64,000 nt of DNA, taken from contig CP064963.1 of the NCBI GenBank assembly GCA_016699165.1, forward strand, positions 2,418,001-2,482,000. Direction: 5' to 3'. Source of the stretch: Candidatus Melainabacteria bacterium. GTDB lineage: Bacteria; Cyanobacteriota; Vampirovibrionia; Obscuribacterales; Obscuribacteraceae. Below the pieces are notes generated by a model, which saw only the letters and a list, made by a program, of their open reading frames with translations, made no database searches and was not told the DNA's origin. Numbering within the stretch: position 1 is the first letter of the stretch; each line of letters begins with the position of its first letter. Positions 34,661 through 43,587 of this stretch are shown one piece after another. A program made the translations under genes and the position numbers.

Positions 34661-35061
34661 ATGAATTCAAAACCAACATCTATTGGACTTGCTCTGAGCC
34701 TGATTGCCCTTTCGGCATGCAGTATCGGCAATTCGCATAATTCGCTCATGCGCAAGTCTTGCGGGGGCACTATGCACTACACACAGGAGCGTACCCCACT
34801 GCCGATGAAGTTAAAAGTGGGCTTGAGGCTCTGCGCAAATGGAAAGACGCCAATCCCACCAAGAAAAATGAACTGGCAGATGTGATTGTGTTGGGCAAAT
34901 CTCTAAACGGTCTCACCCTGGACCAGGCGGCGGAATACCTGGGACCTCCTGATGAGCAATTTCGTTATAAGACTAAGGGTTATGAGCAGGGATGCGACTT
35001 AGTGCTCGAATTCGGGGGCGATAGCAGGATTGAGCGCGCTTTTATAGATGCTACTAATTGA
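34661..35061 (+). pseudogene. Small lipoprotein gene split by a -1 frameshift
   Basis: The frame beginning at 34661 (GGAGAGAGGACAC upstream) encodes a lipoprotein signal (LALSLIALSACS). After about 35 codons it loses sense, while the frame shifted by one continues with a well-formed domain (YPTADEVKSGLEALRKWKDA, LTLDQAAEYLGPPDEQF, DLVLEFGGDSRI) to 35061. Adding one G to the GGGGG run at about 34762 would join the two into one 133-residue protein. The LTLDQAAEYLGPPD piece recalls SmpA/BamE-like small lipoproteins. It may be a real mutation, a programmed shift or a sequencing error. Confidence 0.7.
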
Positions 35062-35145
35062 CACAGTTGGCTGCCAGAATTAATAATTAAATCGTGCCTT
35101 TTGTCGAAACAGTTTGAGCCACTTGCGGCTTAGAATATCCCAACT

Positions 35146-35628
35146 ATGAATCGACGCCACCAAGTTCGCCAATACCTCAAACTCGTCAGTGAATTTCTGG
35201 CGGTGGCAGCTCCTATTATTTGTTTGTTTGACTGCGTAGTTCTTCCGGTTCTTAGCGCCGTTCTTCCTTTTGTAGGAATTCAGCACTTTGTCCACGGAAT
35301 AAGCGATCAGTTTATTACCGCGCTTGTTTTAGCGATTTGCCTTCCTGTACTGATTCCAGGCATTATCAAACACAGAAACAAATCGGTAGCATTGATGTTT
35401 TCTGGCGCAATTTGCTTAATGCTCTTCACCAATTTTATGGGCGAACGCATTGACCAGTGGTTACATATTTCACTCACCATCGCCACCAGTTTTCTTTTAA
35501 TCAGATCAAACTGGCTCAACAAGCAATTGCTCAAAGCCATTAGTCCATGCGCCTGCGCTCATCATCATCATCATGAGAACGAAACAGCTCCAGTTGCAGT
35601 AAAAATTGAACTGACCGCTGCTCGCTAA
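35146..35628 (+). CDS. MerC-like metal-handling membrane protein
   Basis: 160 residues, four membrane segments. The first carries the MerC-type pair of cysteines in CLFDCVVLPVLSAVLPF. The C-terminal tail is CACAHHHHHENE, a likely metal-binding extension. MerC proteins import mercury or transport other soft metals. No merA, merR or merP partner is adjacent, so mercury specificity is not shown. Confidence 0.8.
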   Translation: MNRRHQVRQYLKLVSEFLAVAAPIICLFDCVVLPVLSAVLPFVGIQHFVHGISDQFITALVLAICLPVLIPGIIKHRNKSVALMFSGAICLMLFTNFMGERIDQWLHISLTIATSFLLIRSNWLNKQLLKAISPCACAHHHHHENETAPVAVKIELTAAR

Positions 35629-35641
35629 TTTTTTTTGAAAA

Positions 35642-36703
35642 CTAATTATCTTCCATGCGACGCAAAGTGATGTATCGCGAGAAGTCAGCAAACGCTTGCT
35701 CCTTATTGTCACCTTCAAAATAGGCACTGGCTCTATCTTTGAATGCTTCAGTATCAGCAGCCAGTCTCACTGCCTCAGTCAAATCCATTATGCTTTGTGC
35801 ATGATTTCCCATTTTGAGCATGAGCTTACCGCGCCGGTGATAAGCCTCTGCGTACTGCGGATCTAATAAAATGGCGCAAGTCAGATCTTCAAGTGCAGCA
35901 TTGTTATCGCCTTGATCGCATTCGATTAGTGCACGAGCAAAGAAAGCGTCGCTATTATGCGGGTCATGCTCTATTGAAAGACTGAAGTCGTGTTCCGCTT
36001 TTTGGTAGAAATTCATATAAAAATGTGTCAGACCCCGCGCATAGTAGGCGTCACTGTGTTGTGGATCTATTTCTAAAACTTTGGAATAATCTTCCACCGC
36101 TTCGGTATAGCGTCTAAGAGCAGCTAGCAATAAGCCTCTTGCAAAAAAGAATGCAGAATTTTCCGGGTCTAGTTGTATAGCTTTGCCATAATCGTCTATC
36201 GACTCTTGCATGCGCCCAACACTCTCAAGTGCCACCGCGCGGTAATACCAGCTCATCGGATCGAATGGTTCAAGCTGTAATGCGCAATTAAAATCGCCTA
36301 GCGCCTGCATAAACGAACCTTTTAAGAAGCGCAGCCAGCCTCTGTACGTATAAGCTTGCCCATGTTCTGGATCAAGCGAGATACATCGATCTAAATCAAC
36401 TTTGGCTTGGTCAAGTTTGTCAGCCGCGATAAAAGCTCTTGCTCTAAAATAGAGACTCTCAGCCAGATTATCACTGGTATCAGTTTCAACCGCTTCATCA
36501 AAATTGGAAATAGATTCAGAAACTTTGCCCGCCAAAAGATATGCCACTCCCAGAAAATAACTAATTCCATCGCGTGCAACGCCCTTTCTTTTCAGTCTTT
36601 CAAGCTTATCTATTGCCTGGTTGTATCTACCTTCATTGAGATAGACAACGGCATCTTTCAGTTCGCTTGAAAATTGCTCTGGACTTAGTAAAAATCTTTG
36701 CAT
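35642..36703 (-). CDS. TPR-repeat protein
   Basis: 353 residues made almost entirely of about nine tetratricopeptide repeats (examples: YYARGLTHFYMNFYQKAEHD, AEAYHRRGKLMLKMGNHAQS, AYTYRGWLRFLKGSFMQALG). No signal peptide or enzyme domain. TPR arrays are protein-binding scaffolds; the partner is unknown. It sits 85 bases from the MerR-type gene on the same strand. Confidence 0.9.
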   Translation of the reverse strand: MQRFLLSPEQFSSELKDAVVYLNEGRYNQAIDKLERLKRKGVARDGISYFLGVAYLLAGKVSESISNFDEAVETDTSDNLAESLYFRARAFIAADKLDQAKVDLDRCISLDPEHGQAYTYRGWLRFLKGSFMQALGDFNCALQLEPFDPMSWYYRAVALESVGRMQESIDDYGKAIQLDPENSAFFFARGLLLAALRRYTEAVEDYSKVLEIDPQHSDAYYARGLTHFYMNFYQKAEHDFSLSIEHDPHNSDAFFARALIECDQGDNNAALEDLTCAILLDPQYAEAYHRRGKLMLKMGNHAQSIMDLTEAVRLAADTEAFKDRASAYFEGDNKEQAFADFSRYITLRRMEDN

Positions 36704-36788
36704 AACTTGCTCTCAGCTCTCACTGCCATTGATTTAGCATCAAAGGCAATAAGTGGTGTCTGAGCGCAAAAGCTCAAGGCGTCAGCCT

Positions 36789-37634
36789 CTAGGCTTGTTT
36801 ATTTAACAGTTCCGTTATATGAGCAACCAGTTTTTCGGCTTGACTGCGCCCCAATTCATCCCAGTGAGCAACGCTGAAGTTTTTATCCGAGTATTCATCC
36901 GCTTCTTCGTCAGTCCAGCCGATGGTATCTAGTGCCCTGCCAAGCAAAGTCAAATAATTCTGGTCAGTCACTTCGCCAAAATGTACGTCTGTTGGGTCTT
37001 CCACATCTACAAATTCGTCTTCTTCGCTCACAGCTTCTGGTTGTGCAGGCGGCTCAATGATTTGGGTTGAATCAGCTACTGATAGCTGAGGTCCAAACTC
37101 AAAGTTTTGCACCGGTCTTGGCGGTTCTGGTTCTTGATAGGTAGGCTCGGGGTCTGGCTCGCGCTCGATTTCTCTAGGCGCTGGAAGGTCTTGTCCTGCA
37201 GGCATAGCTTGCCAGGGTGAGTTTTGGTCAGCACCAATTTCTTGGCGCAATTTCAAACTAATAATGAGCTGGCGCATTTCATCCATTTGCCTGGACATTT
37301 CGATGAATCGGCGCTCGCAAAAAGATCTGAGCCCAATAATAGACTCGGACAACATGTCAGCATCGCCAATCTGTCTTTGGGTGCCTATCAATTTAGGTGT
37401 AATCAAACCCTCAGATTCCAACTGAGGACGAATCTGACTTGTAGGCCATCCCTGTTCCACCAATTCTCTTATACGCTCAAGTACAGCCATGTCTTCTGGC
37501 CGATACTGTCTTTGCTGACCACGTCCGCGCTTGATATCGAGTCCAAACATTAACTCCCATCGTCGCAACTGGTGGACCGATAGTCCCAGCCGGCTGGCAA
37601 CGTTATTGATGGAAATTAAGTCTTGCGAAGTCAT
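36789..37634 (-). CDS. MerR-family transcriptional regulator with a long Pro/Glu-rich region
   Basis: 281 residues. The N-terminal 70 residues are a MerR winged-helix domain (ISINNVASRLGLSVHQLRRWE, RQYRPEDMAVLERIREL, WPTSQIRPQLESEG). A short helix follows (EMRQLIISLKLRQEIG), then a Pro/Glu linker (about 165-215) and an acidic C-terminal helix region. It lacks the metal-binding cysteines of MerR or CueR, so it is probably a MlrA/CarA-like or orphan regulator. It is divergent from deoB, whose promoter it might control. Confidence 0.82.
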   Translation of the reverse strand: MTSQDLISINNVASRLGLSVHQLRRWELMFGLDIKRGRGQQRQYRPEDMAVLERIRELVEQGWPTSQIRPQLESEGLITPKLIGTQRQIGDADMLSESIIGLRSFCERRFIEMSRQMDEMRQLIISLKLRQEIGADQNSPWQAMPAGQDLPAPREIEREPDPEPTYQEPEPPRPVQNFEFGPQLSVADSTQIIEPPAQPEAVSEEDEFVDVEDPTDVHFGEVTDQNYLTLLGRALDTIGWTDEEADEYSDKNFSVAHWDELGRSQAEKLVAHITELLNKQA

Positions 37635-37752
37635 AAATAGGTCCCTCTAGCGCAGCTAAGCTAGCCACTAACAAAATGCCCTCGAACGGCTTTACCTAAT
37701 CCCGGATCTGATAAATGCAAAATTGGGACACTCGTGCTACTTTATACAACCT

Positions 37753-38976
37753 ATGCGCAGAGCAGTCCTTCTTATTGTCGACGGATGCGGTGTCGGAGCA
37801 TCTCCTGACGCCGAAGCTTTTGGTGATGACTCATCTTGCAACACACTGGCAAACGTAGCTGCCAAATCGGCTAATTTTGCCCTACCCAATTTATACAATC
37901 TAGGATTGGGAAATATTTGCCCAGTCAATGGCGTAGGCGAAAACAGCAATCCCCTTGGACTCACTGCCAAGCTTGAAGAAACAAGTAACGGCAAAGATAC
38001 CCAAACTGGACACTGGGAGATGATGGGGCTTGTGTCCACCACAGCTTTTCCTACTTATCCCAATGGCTTTCCCGAAGATGTGATTGACCGTTTTGTCAAA
38101 GAAACGGGCGTTCCTGGAATTTTGTGCAATATGCCCGCATCTGGCACAGACATATTGCGCGATCTCGGACAGGAACATCAGCAAACTGGCAAACCCATTG
38201 TTTATACATCTGGTGACAGCGTCTTTCAAATTGCCTGTCACACAGACACAATTCCTTTGGCTAAACAGTATGAGATGTGCGAAATTGCGCGCAGACAGCT
38301 AGATGGACCGCACAAAGTGGGTCGAGTTATTTGTCGTCCCTTTAACGGAACTCCGGGAAATTACAAAAGATTGAGCGGTGATAGACGCGATTATGCCGTT
38401 CCACCTCCAGCCAAACACTTTATGGATAACCTGATTGCAAGCCAAATGGGCGTGTTTGGTGTAGGCAAAATCGAAGACATTTTTGTCAAAACTGGATTGA
38501 GCCATGCTCAACACACAGGCTCAAACGTGGAAGGACTCGATCTGACACTAAAAGCGGTGCAAGGGTCATTGCCTATGTCCAATTTAAAAATCGATCCCAG
38601 CCTGCCCGACGACATCCGATTTATATTTACCAATCTTGTAGATACCGATGCTCTCTATGGGCACAGGCGCGATGTTCCGGGCTATGCCTCATCACTCGTG
38701 GAGTTTGATCATTGGCTTGGAAAAATCATGGCATCACTTTTGCATGATGACCTGTTGCTGATTTCTTCAGACCACGGAAACGACCCAACAGCGCCGGGTA
38801 CAGACCACACAAGAGAATTTGTGCCACTGGTTGCATACTCACCATCTTTTATAAATAACAAAAATTTGCCCGGTCATAAAGGCATTCGACATGGTTTTTA
38901 TGACATTGCCGCCGGTCTTTCTGACTGGCTTCAGGTCGATTATTCAGGACCTGGAAAAACATTTTTGACTAATTAA
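37753..38976 (+). CDS. deoB: Phosphopentomutase
   Basis: 407 residues from the ATG at 37753. Alkaline-phosphatase superfamily metal sites are clear: LIVDGCGVGASPDAE (Asp), GKDTQTGHWEMMG (nucleophile Thr), LVDTDALYGHRRD, and SSDHGNDPTAPGTDHTREF. It converts (deoxy)ribose 1-phosphate to the 5-phosphate, using the sugar phosphate released by the PNP encoded downstream. A TTATAC -10-like hexamer lies only about 5 bases before the ATG and no Shine-Dalgarno is visible, so the mRNA may be leaderless. The next gene begins 29 bases after the stop. Confidence 0.93.
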   Translation: MRRAVLLIVDGCGVGASPDAEAFGDDSSCNTLANVAAKSANFALPNLYNLGLGNICPVNGVGENSNPLGLTAKLEETSNGKDTQTGHWEMMGLVSTTAFPTYPNGFPEDVIDRFVKETGVPGILCNMPASGTDILRDLGQEHQQTGKPIVYTSGDSVFQIACHTDTIPLAKQYEMCEIARRQLDGPHKVGRVICRPFNGTPGNYKRLSGDRRDYAVPPPAKHFMDNLIASQMGVFGVGKIEDIFVKTGLSHAQHTGSNVEGLDLTLKAVQGSLPMSNLKIDPSLPDDIRFIFTNLVDTDALYGHRRDVPGYASSLVEFDHWLGKIMASLLHDDLLLISSDHGNDPTAPGTDHTREFVPLVAYSPSFINNKNLPGHKGIRHGFYDIAAGLSDWLQVDYSGPGKTFLTN

Positions 38977-39005
38977 TTTAGGTCTTTAAACTGGGAGAAA
39001 TTAAA

Positions 39006-39566
39006 ATGGACTGGTCCGACGCTCTAGTAATTGACTTTACTGGATCGCTTAAAACTGATGAAAAGGCAAGAATATTCAGCTTTGAGCGTTTCGATAAAGA
39101 AGTGATTGAATTAATTCGAAAACAAGACCAAAATAAATTTGGCATTGTTTTTGATACCGCATTCAGTTGCAACAGCGCCACACCAAATATAGTGCCGTCC
39201 CTGGTAAAAGATCATATTAATTTATCTGGCAATAATCCATTAATTGGTCCAAACTTCGCTGGTGGCGAGCGTTTCCCTCCCGTTCAAGATATTTATGTAT
39301 TTGACTGTGCTGAAAAAGTCACCCAATCAGAACCAGTAATTATTGCAGGCTTAAAGCATGGCAAAAAATTATCAAACCAAGACGCTGATTTCATCAGCTC
39401 CTTGGGAGCAAGCTGTTACTGTTACAACACTGTGGCAACAATGCTCACAGCCGCTCATGTCAAATGGAAACTGTTATCGTTAGTCGGTCCGCAAAGTTCT
39501 GAAAAAAACAATTGGACAAGTGAATGCTTGTCCAAAATCAGACAATTGGCTACCTGCGCCAAATAA
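39006..39566 (+). CDS. Half-length, probably catalytically dead purine nucleoside phosphorylase paralogue
   Basis: 186 residues. The central part holds a textbook trimeric-PNP segment, DHINLSGNNPLIGPN then GGERFPPVQDIY (residues 69-97). It continues into a C-terminal half whose order matches PNP but whose catalytic residues are gone: the GADAVGMSTVPE equivalent reads GASCYCYNTVATM. The PNP N-terminal phosphate- and sugar-binding half (GSG.., FRGRFHxYEG, TNAAGG) is missing. The first 60 residues are not PNP-like. It is encoded 13 bases before a PNP that lacks exactly the DHINL/RFP segment, which suggests a heteromeric partner rather than a decaying copy. Confidence 0.7.
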   Translation: MDWSDALVIDFTGSLKTDEKARIFSFERFDKEVIELIRKQDQNKFGIVFDTAFSCNSATPNIVPSLVKDHINLSGNNPLIGPNFAGGERFPPVQDIYVFDCAEKVTQSEPVIIAGLKHGKKLSNQDADFISSLGASCYCYNTVATMLTAAHVKWKLLSLVGPQSSEKNNWTSECLSKIRQLATCAK

Positions 39567-39579
39567 GGAAAGAAAAACC

Positions 39580-40422
39580 ATGCAAGTTGAAGAAGCGAAA
39601 AAACACGCCAAATCGCCAAAAGAAGCTGTCGAAGCCATAAAAGCTATAACCAACATATTGCCAGATGTTGCCATCGTGCTTGGTTCTGGCGTTTCAGCCT
39701 TAACTGATTTGATAGATTCGCAAACCATTTCATTTCAAGATATCTTCGGGGTATCACCGACGGTGGCAGGTCACGCTGGCAGTGTCAGTGTCGGAAAATT
39801 GGCTCAAAACAAAAACGTAAATGTTGCTGTTTTTAGAGGCCGCTTTCACGTCTACGAGGGTCACGACTGGTCTGTAGTCACCCTTCCAACCAGACTTATT
39901 CACGCCTGGGGCGTCAAAGAGCTCATTGTCACTAACGCTGCAGGTGGAATCAATCAAAGCTTTAACGTGGGCGACTTAATGCTTCTTAGTGGTTTTCGAG
40001 ATTTCATCAGCGAAAAAGCAAGACAAGACATTGTGGAAGAATTGAAAAAATCACCCGAGCCTTGCCAAAGCGAGCTGTCCAAGCAAATTTTGCAAGTAAG
40101 CAAAAATCTCTGTGAGCAAACCAAAGAATTCAGACCACTGGCACAAGGTGTGTATGCAGGCTTCACTGGACCGTCTTACGAAACTCTGGCAGAAATTGCA
40201 GTGGCACTAAAACTAGAATGTGATGCGGTAGGAATGTCTACTGTGCCAGAACTTTTGACCGCAAAAGAGCTTGGTCTTTCCGCCGCTGCAATTTCGGTCA
40301 TAACCAACGTCTGGAAAGAAGACGTTTCCATTCACGGACACGAAGAAGTATTAGAAGCGTCTAAAGCAGCTTCCAAGCGCCTCGACATGTTGTTTTCCAG
40401 CTTATTAGCCAACAAAAAATAA
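39580..40422 (+). CDS. punA: Purine nucleoside phosphorylase lacking the DHINL-RFP interface segment
   Basis: 280 residues from the ATG at 39580 (AATAAGGAAAG upstream). The active-site set matches trimeric PNP: GSGVS (S36), GHAG (H65), FRGRFHVYEG (R88, H90, Y92), TNAAGG, GPSYET (E201), GMSTVPE (M219, S220), ITN (N243) and HGHEEV. It splits purine nucleosides with phosphate. Between GDLMLLSG (residue 138) and GVYAGFTGPS (190), where others have DHINL...NPLIGPN...RFP..Y, there is an unrelated Lys/Glu-rich stretch of similar length. That segment in normal PNP helps form the trimer interface, and its Phe completes the neighbouring subunit's active site. Confidence 0.9.
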   Translation: MQVEEAKKHAKSPKEAVEAIKAITNILPDVAIVLGSGVSALTDLIDSQTISFQDIFGVSPTVAGHAGSVSVGKLAQNKNVNVAVFRGRFHVYEGHDWSVVTLPTRLIHAWGVKELIVTNAAGGINQSFNVGDLMLLSGFRDFISEKARQDIVEELKKSPEPCQSELSKQILQVSKNLCEQTKEFRPLAQGVYAGFTGPSYETLAEIAVALKLECDAVGMSTVPELLTAKELGLSAAAISVITNVWKEDVSIHGHEEVLEASKAASKRLDMLFSSLLANKK

Positions 40423-40748
40423 ATGAGTTCGCACTCATAAAGCCAGTTGCCAAGCGGAGCTGCGCTAGCTTTTATCTTTTCTTCTCATTACAACTATCAC
40501 ATAATTGTTGTTTTGAATTTAATAAGCCATGTAGGGTTCAGGTATTCACCTGTGTATTACTCATCATGAGTTTTAACCACCCACTAACTTAACCGACACT
40601 CCAATTGACTCTCTCAGCCTTTTCTCCAACCTGAATCACAGGTGAGGTGGAGACTGGGTTCCTCTAGCCGGGATTTGGAATGTCAGAACTGAACCCCTGC
40701 TCTTACCTGTGCACGGGAAGATGCAGGCACCACGAAAGGAAAATAATC
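40423..40748. other. Intergenic region with conserved 5' leader of the zinc-ribbon gene
   Basis: Just after the PNP stop is a weak hairpin (AGCG/CGCT near 40453-40466) followed by TTTTATCTTTT, a possible terminator. From about 40601 the sequence CCAATT...TCAGCCTTTTCTCCAACCTGAATCAC aligns with 62420-62459 (22 of the last 26 bases identical). At 40661-40675 a 15-base string is the exact reverse complement of 62594-62608. This is probably a shared promoter/leader type. Confidence 0.55.
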
Positions 40749-41342
40749 ATGATAACGTGCAGAATCATGAACGGAGAAGACACTGCACACGCCTACACCG
40801 AAGGAACCAAGCATCTCGCTCTGGTACCCAACGCTGAGGAAGTGCGTCTTCTGACCACGGTCGACCTCGAGTCGGTCCTGGAAGTTATGATCGATGACCA
40901 TGTCGTCGAAACTCGCACCCTGAAACCGGGTCGCCATTTTCTCAATCTGGCGCTCTTTCTGGCTCGCGGTTCGCGACTTGTCCCTGCTCCCAAGCCCAAG
41001 GAACCGACCACCATCTGGTCGCGATTCCGCAGCACTGGCGAATCCAGCACCGCGGAGCCGGCGAAGGAATTCACCGTTCGCTACACGAACCCGAACAACC
41101 AAGGCGACGTCGTCGCTTCGTTCGAGTTCAAGTTCCTCGATTCGGTGGCATTCAACCTGAGCAAGATGGCTCACACCGTCCTGCACGACCACAGAACCCA
41201 CGAAAGCGATGCTGACCCCAACGCCAAGACGTGGATCTGCTGGGACTGCGACGGCGTCGTTCCGGTTCACCGGACGACTTGCAACAACTGTGGGGCTCCT
41301 CGCAACCACCCGTCGAACCTCAAGCGGCGGATTGCGAGGTAG
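40749..41342 (+). CDS. Protein with a C-terminal zinc ribbon, unknown
   Basis: 197 residues from the ATG at 40749, which has AAAGGAAAATAATC upstream; an ATG at 40680 in frame is less likely. The N-terminal two thirds are beta-rich with no motif I know. The C-terminus has WICWDCDGVVPVHRTTCNNCGAP, two CxxC knuckles 13 residues apart, typical of a zinc-ribbon or RanBP2-like finger, then a basic tail (LKRRIAR). The finger may bind RNA, DNA or protein. G/C-ending codons. Confidence 0.7.
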   Translation: MITCRIMNGEDTAHAYTEGTKHLALVPNAEEVRLLTTVDLESVLEVMIDDHVVETRTLKPGRHFLNLALFLARGSRLVPAPKPKEPTTIWSRFRSTGESSTAEPAKEFTVRYTNPNNQGDVVASFEFKFLDSVAFNLSKMAHTVLHDHRTHESDADPNAKTWICWDCDGVVPVHRTTCNNCGAPRNHPSNLKRRIAR

Positions 41343-41414
41343 TCGACTCAAGCGGGACAAGCCTGTAACATGGCTTGTCCTGCAAGACTAAACGCTAATG
41401 GTCGGAGTAAATCC

Positions 41415-41663
41415 ATGACCACGACGATGATTGTGACTTTGCTTTTGCTTATCTTTCTGGTTCCGGGAATGTCGCTTGGAATGGCTCTCATCGGGCTGTT
41501 TCGCTCCAAACTCTGGACCATGATCGCAGCAACTGCGCTCGCCGCTTGCGCCCTGGCCTACATGCCTGGCTACATTGTGGCGATACCGGTTGGGTACATG
41601 TTTCTAGGCATCTGGTATGCTCGAAACGACCCTGACCTTCTCTACCAGATTTTCACCTGGTGA
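41415..41663 (+). CDS. Small membrane protein, unknown
   Basis: 82 residues from the ATG at 41415 (GGAGTAAATCC upstream). Two or three membrane segments (MIVTLLLLIFLVPGMSLGMAL; LWTMIAATALAACALAYMPGY; VAIPVGYMFLGIWYA). It follows the zinc-ribbon gene by 72 bases and is closed by the terminator at 41718. No family recognised. Confidence 0.65.
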   Translation: MTTTMIVTLLLLIFLVPGMSLGMALIGLFRSKLWTMIAATALAACALAYMPGYIVAIPVGYMFLGIWYARNDPDLLYQIFTW

Positions 41664-41717
41664 GAAGCGGCTAGGTCACCGGTGAGTCGTAAGGACTTGT
41701 CCAACTCTGAGTAAGAG

Positions 41718-41762
41718 AGAATCAGGATTTTGCTTATAAGCAAATCCTGATTCTTTCCTTTT
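41718..41762 (+). terminator. Terminator of the 40749-41663 genes
   Basis: AGAATCAGGATTT (41718 on) pairs with AAATCCTGATTCT (ending 41754) and GCTT/AAGC inside, with one bulged T, followed by TTCCTTTT. Confidence 0.85.
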
Positions 41763-41970
41763 AAGACCCGGTCTATTCATGCATATAGTATGACAAGCTA
41801 ATTTATTTGAACAATTAGTCAGGTGTTTAGTTTCCGAGGCGATATTTTGTAAGCTCTTCTAAGTTTTGTTCTGAGACTTTGTGTACAAGCCATTTTTACT
41901 CAGACATCAGACGCTGTGAAACCAGCCTTTGAGATGGGCAGGGCAGTTTTGCAGATAGATTTTTAGAAGT
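41763..41970. other. Intergenic remainder beside the decayed IS
   Basis: No gene or clear inverted repeat. It probably includes the left end of the IS1380-type element, which I could not delimit. Confidence 0.35.
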
Positions 41971-43444
41971 TCAAATAAAACCGAGATTTAATGCGGCGAA
42001 CGATTGTTGCCGCGGGTAAGCGCTAGTCCAATGAAGTGAAATTCTGCGGACCGATTCCCGCACTAACACTCCGATTTTGATGAATTGCAACACGAAGGTT
42101 TGAATTGAAATTCTAGACTCATTTTTTGAAAGTCGCTCCCTAAGCTCTCTTAGAAGAATATAGGCAAAAGTATATTCTAAAAGACGAAATTGGTTGGCAT
42201 TGAACTCCTGGCAGCTAAGCCGATCTACCTCTACCATTTTCAATTCTTTAATCCAGTTTTCACACTGTCCTCGGCGACAATACTTGGTTTCATACAACCA
42301 CCTAGGATTACCACCCGAGTGGTTGGTCACCACAAAACGAAGATCCAGCCCGTCTTCGGAGTAATCAGCTCGGCAAATTACGCGCATATCGTGAGTGTAT
42401 CCTCTGCCTCTCCAAGCCAGTTCTCCTACTTTTCGGATGTAGGCTCAGACTCTTTAATTTCTTGAACGCGACCTTCTGCTTTGCTGGAGAACCGCATCTT
42501 TTCTTGCTTTCTGCGCCAAGCGGTTTTGTCTTGCTGTGGCAAAACTCCGTAAATTGATTCAAACTCGTGCTTGGTTGAATCACTCAAATCCTTTGCTAGA
42601 CAGCGAAGATTGTGATTTGATTTGAGCCCGATAAAATAAACGACTTTGAATTCTTCGCAAACTTGATAAACTTCCCGACGGCAAAATGCAGCGTCAGCAC
42701 GGAATTCAATTGGAACGTTTTTCCACGTTGAACGTAATATCTTGAATAAATTTCGAAGTACTCTTGCCGCATCACCGCCAACATCAGCATTTCCAGGTCT
42801 CAGCAGGGACGCTAAAGGATAACCGTGCTGGTCAAAAACAAACATCGGAATATAGCAAAACGTAGAATAGAAAGCATTGTAGAAAGAAAGCTGCTGATAA
42901 CCATGCACCGGATCGCACGTCGTATCTAAGTCTAAAACCAGCTTCTTTGGCGGCTTTTGTGTTTCTTGATATATGTGTGCACCAGTAAATCTTGTAAAAA
43001 ACTCAGCTCTTCAGAAGTGACGGAATTCTCTAGACGACTGATTGTGGGCTGGGATGCTAGATTTCGATCGCTTGTTGCGCGCCCTAGCACCAGCTTGTGC
43101 ATTGGGTCATAACGTAGACTGCTGGCGTCATTTGCGTCTTCGTATCCAGCGGCTATGGCATAAATTCTTTGCCTCAGTAAATCTTGCAACGAGTGCTTGA
43201 GGACGTCTGGACGGCGCTTTTCTTTGATGCAAATACTTGCAAACTCAGTCAATTTTAACGCATCGTCTGCAAACCGTAGCAGACCAAGACCTCCATCAGT
43301 ACTAATTAATCCGCCATCAAACGCCCCTATTACCGGTTTACCGATTTCGAAGTCAAACTTAAGTTGAAGGTTGGCGTCTGGTTTTGTACACTCTGTCATC
43401 TGAATTGCCTTGCTTTTTTGCTGCGTCTGGGTTGTGGTAAACAC
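41971..43444 (-). pseudogene. IS1380-type transposase broken by two frameshifts
   Basis: Three consecutive frames on the minus strand give one DDE transposase. Frame 1 (43444-42932) has DGGLISTDGGLGLLRFADDA, LLRQRIYAIAAGYEDANDA and SQPTISRLEN. A one-base shift at about 42975 leads to KLVLDLDTTCDPVHGYQQ and RPGNADVGGDAARVL; this second frame stops at 42426 (ESEPTSEK). A further shift leads to the C-terminal part (RRGQCENWIKELK, RLLEYTFAYILLRELRERL). The catalytic Asp of LDLDTTCDP and the late Glu of QCENWIKE survive, but the protein cannot be made in one piece. No terminal inverted repeats were found by eye. Inactive remnant. Confidence 0.85.
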
Positions 43445-43542
43445 AGATAATCAGCCAAATGACAGGGCATTTCAACTTACTTTAGTATCACTCTCGTGAA
43501 TTATGCAGGAAGACTATTTCTACTACGCAAACTAGTATCATT

Positions 43543-43584
43543 CGACTAAAAAAGCAGGGGAACTGGCAAAACCAGTACCCCTGC
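43543..43584 (-). terminator. Terminator of pckG
   Basis: GCAGGGG (43554-43560) pairs with CCCCTGC (43578-43584), and ACTGG with CCAGT inside. On the minus strand TTTTTT follows directly. Confidence 0.85.
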
Positions 43585-43587
43585 AAA

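Noticed and set aside
40683..41360. 225-residue open frame on the minus strand
   Set aside because: Antisense to the zinc-ribbon gene, which has a proper ribosome site and CxxC motifs.
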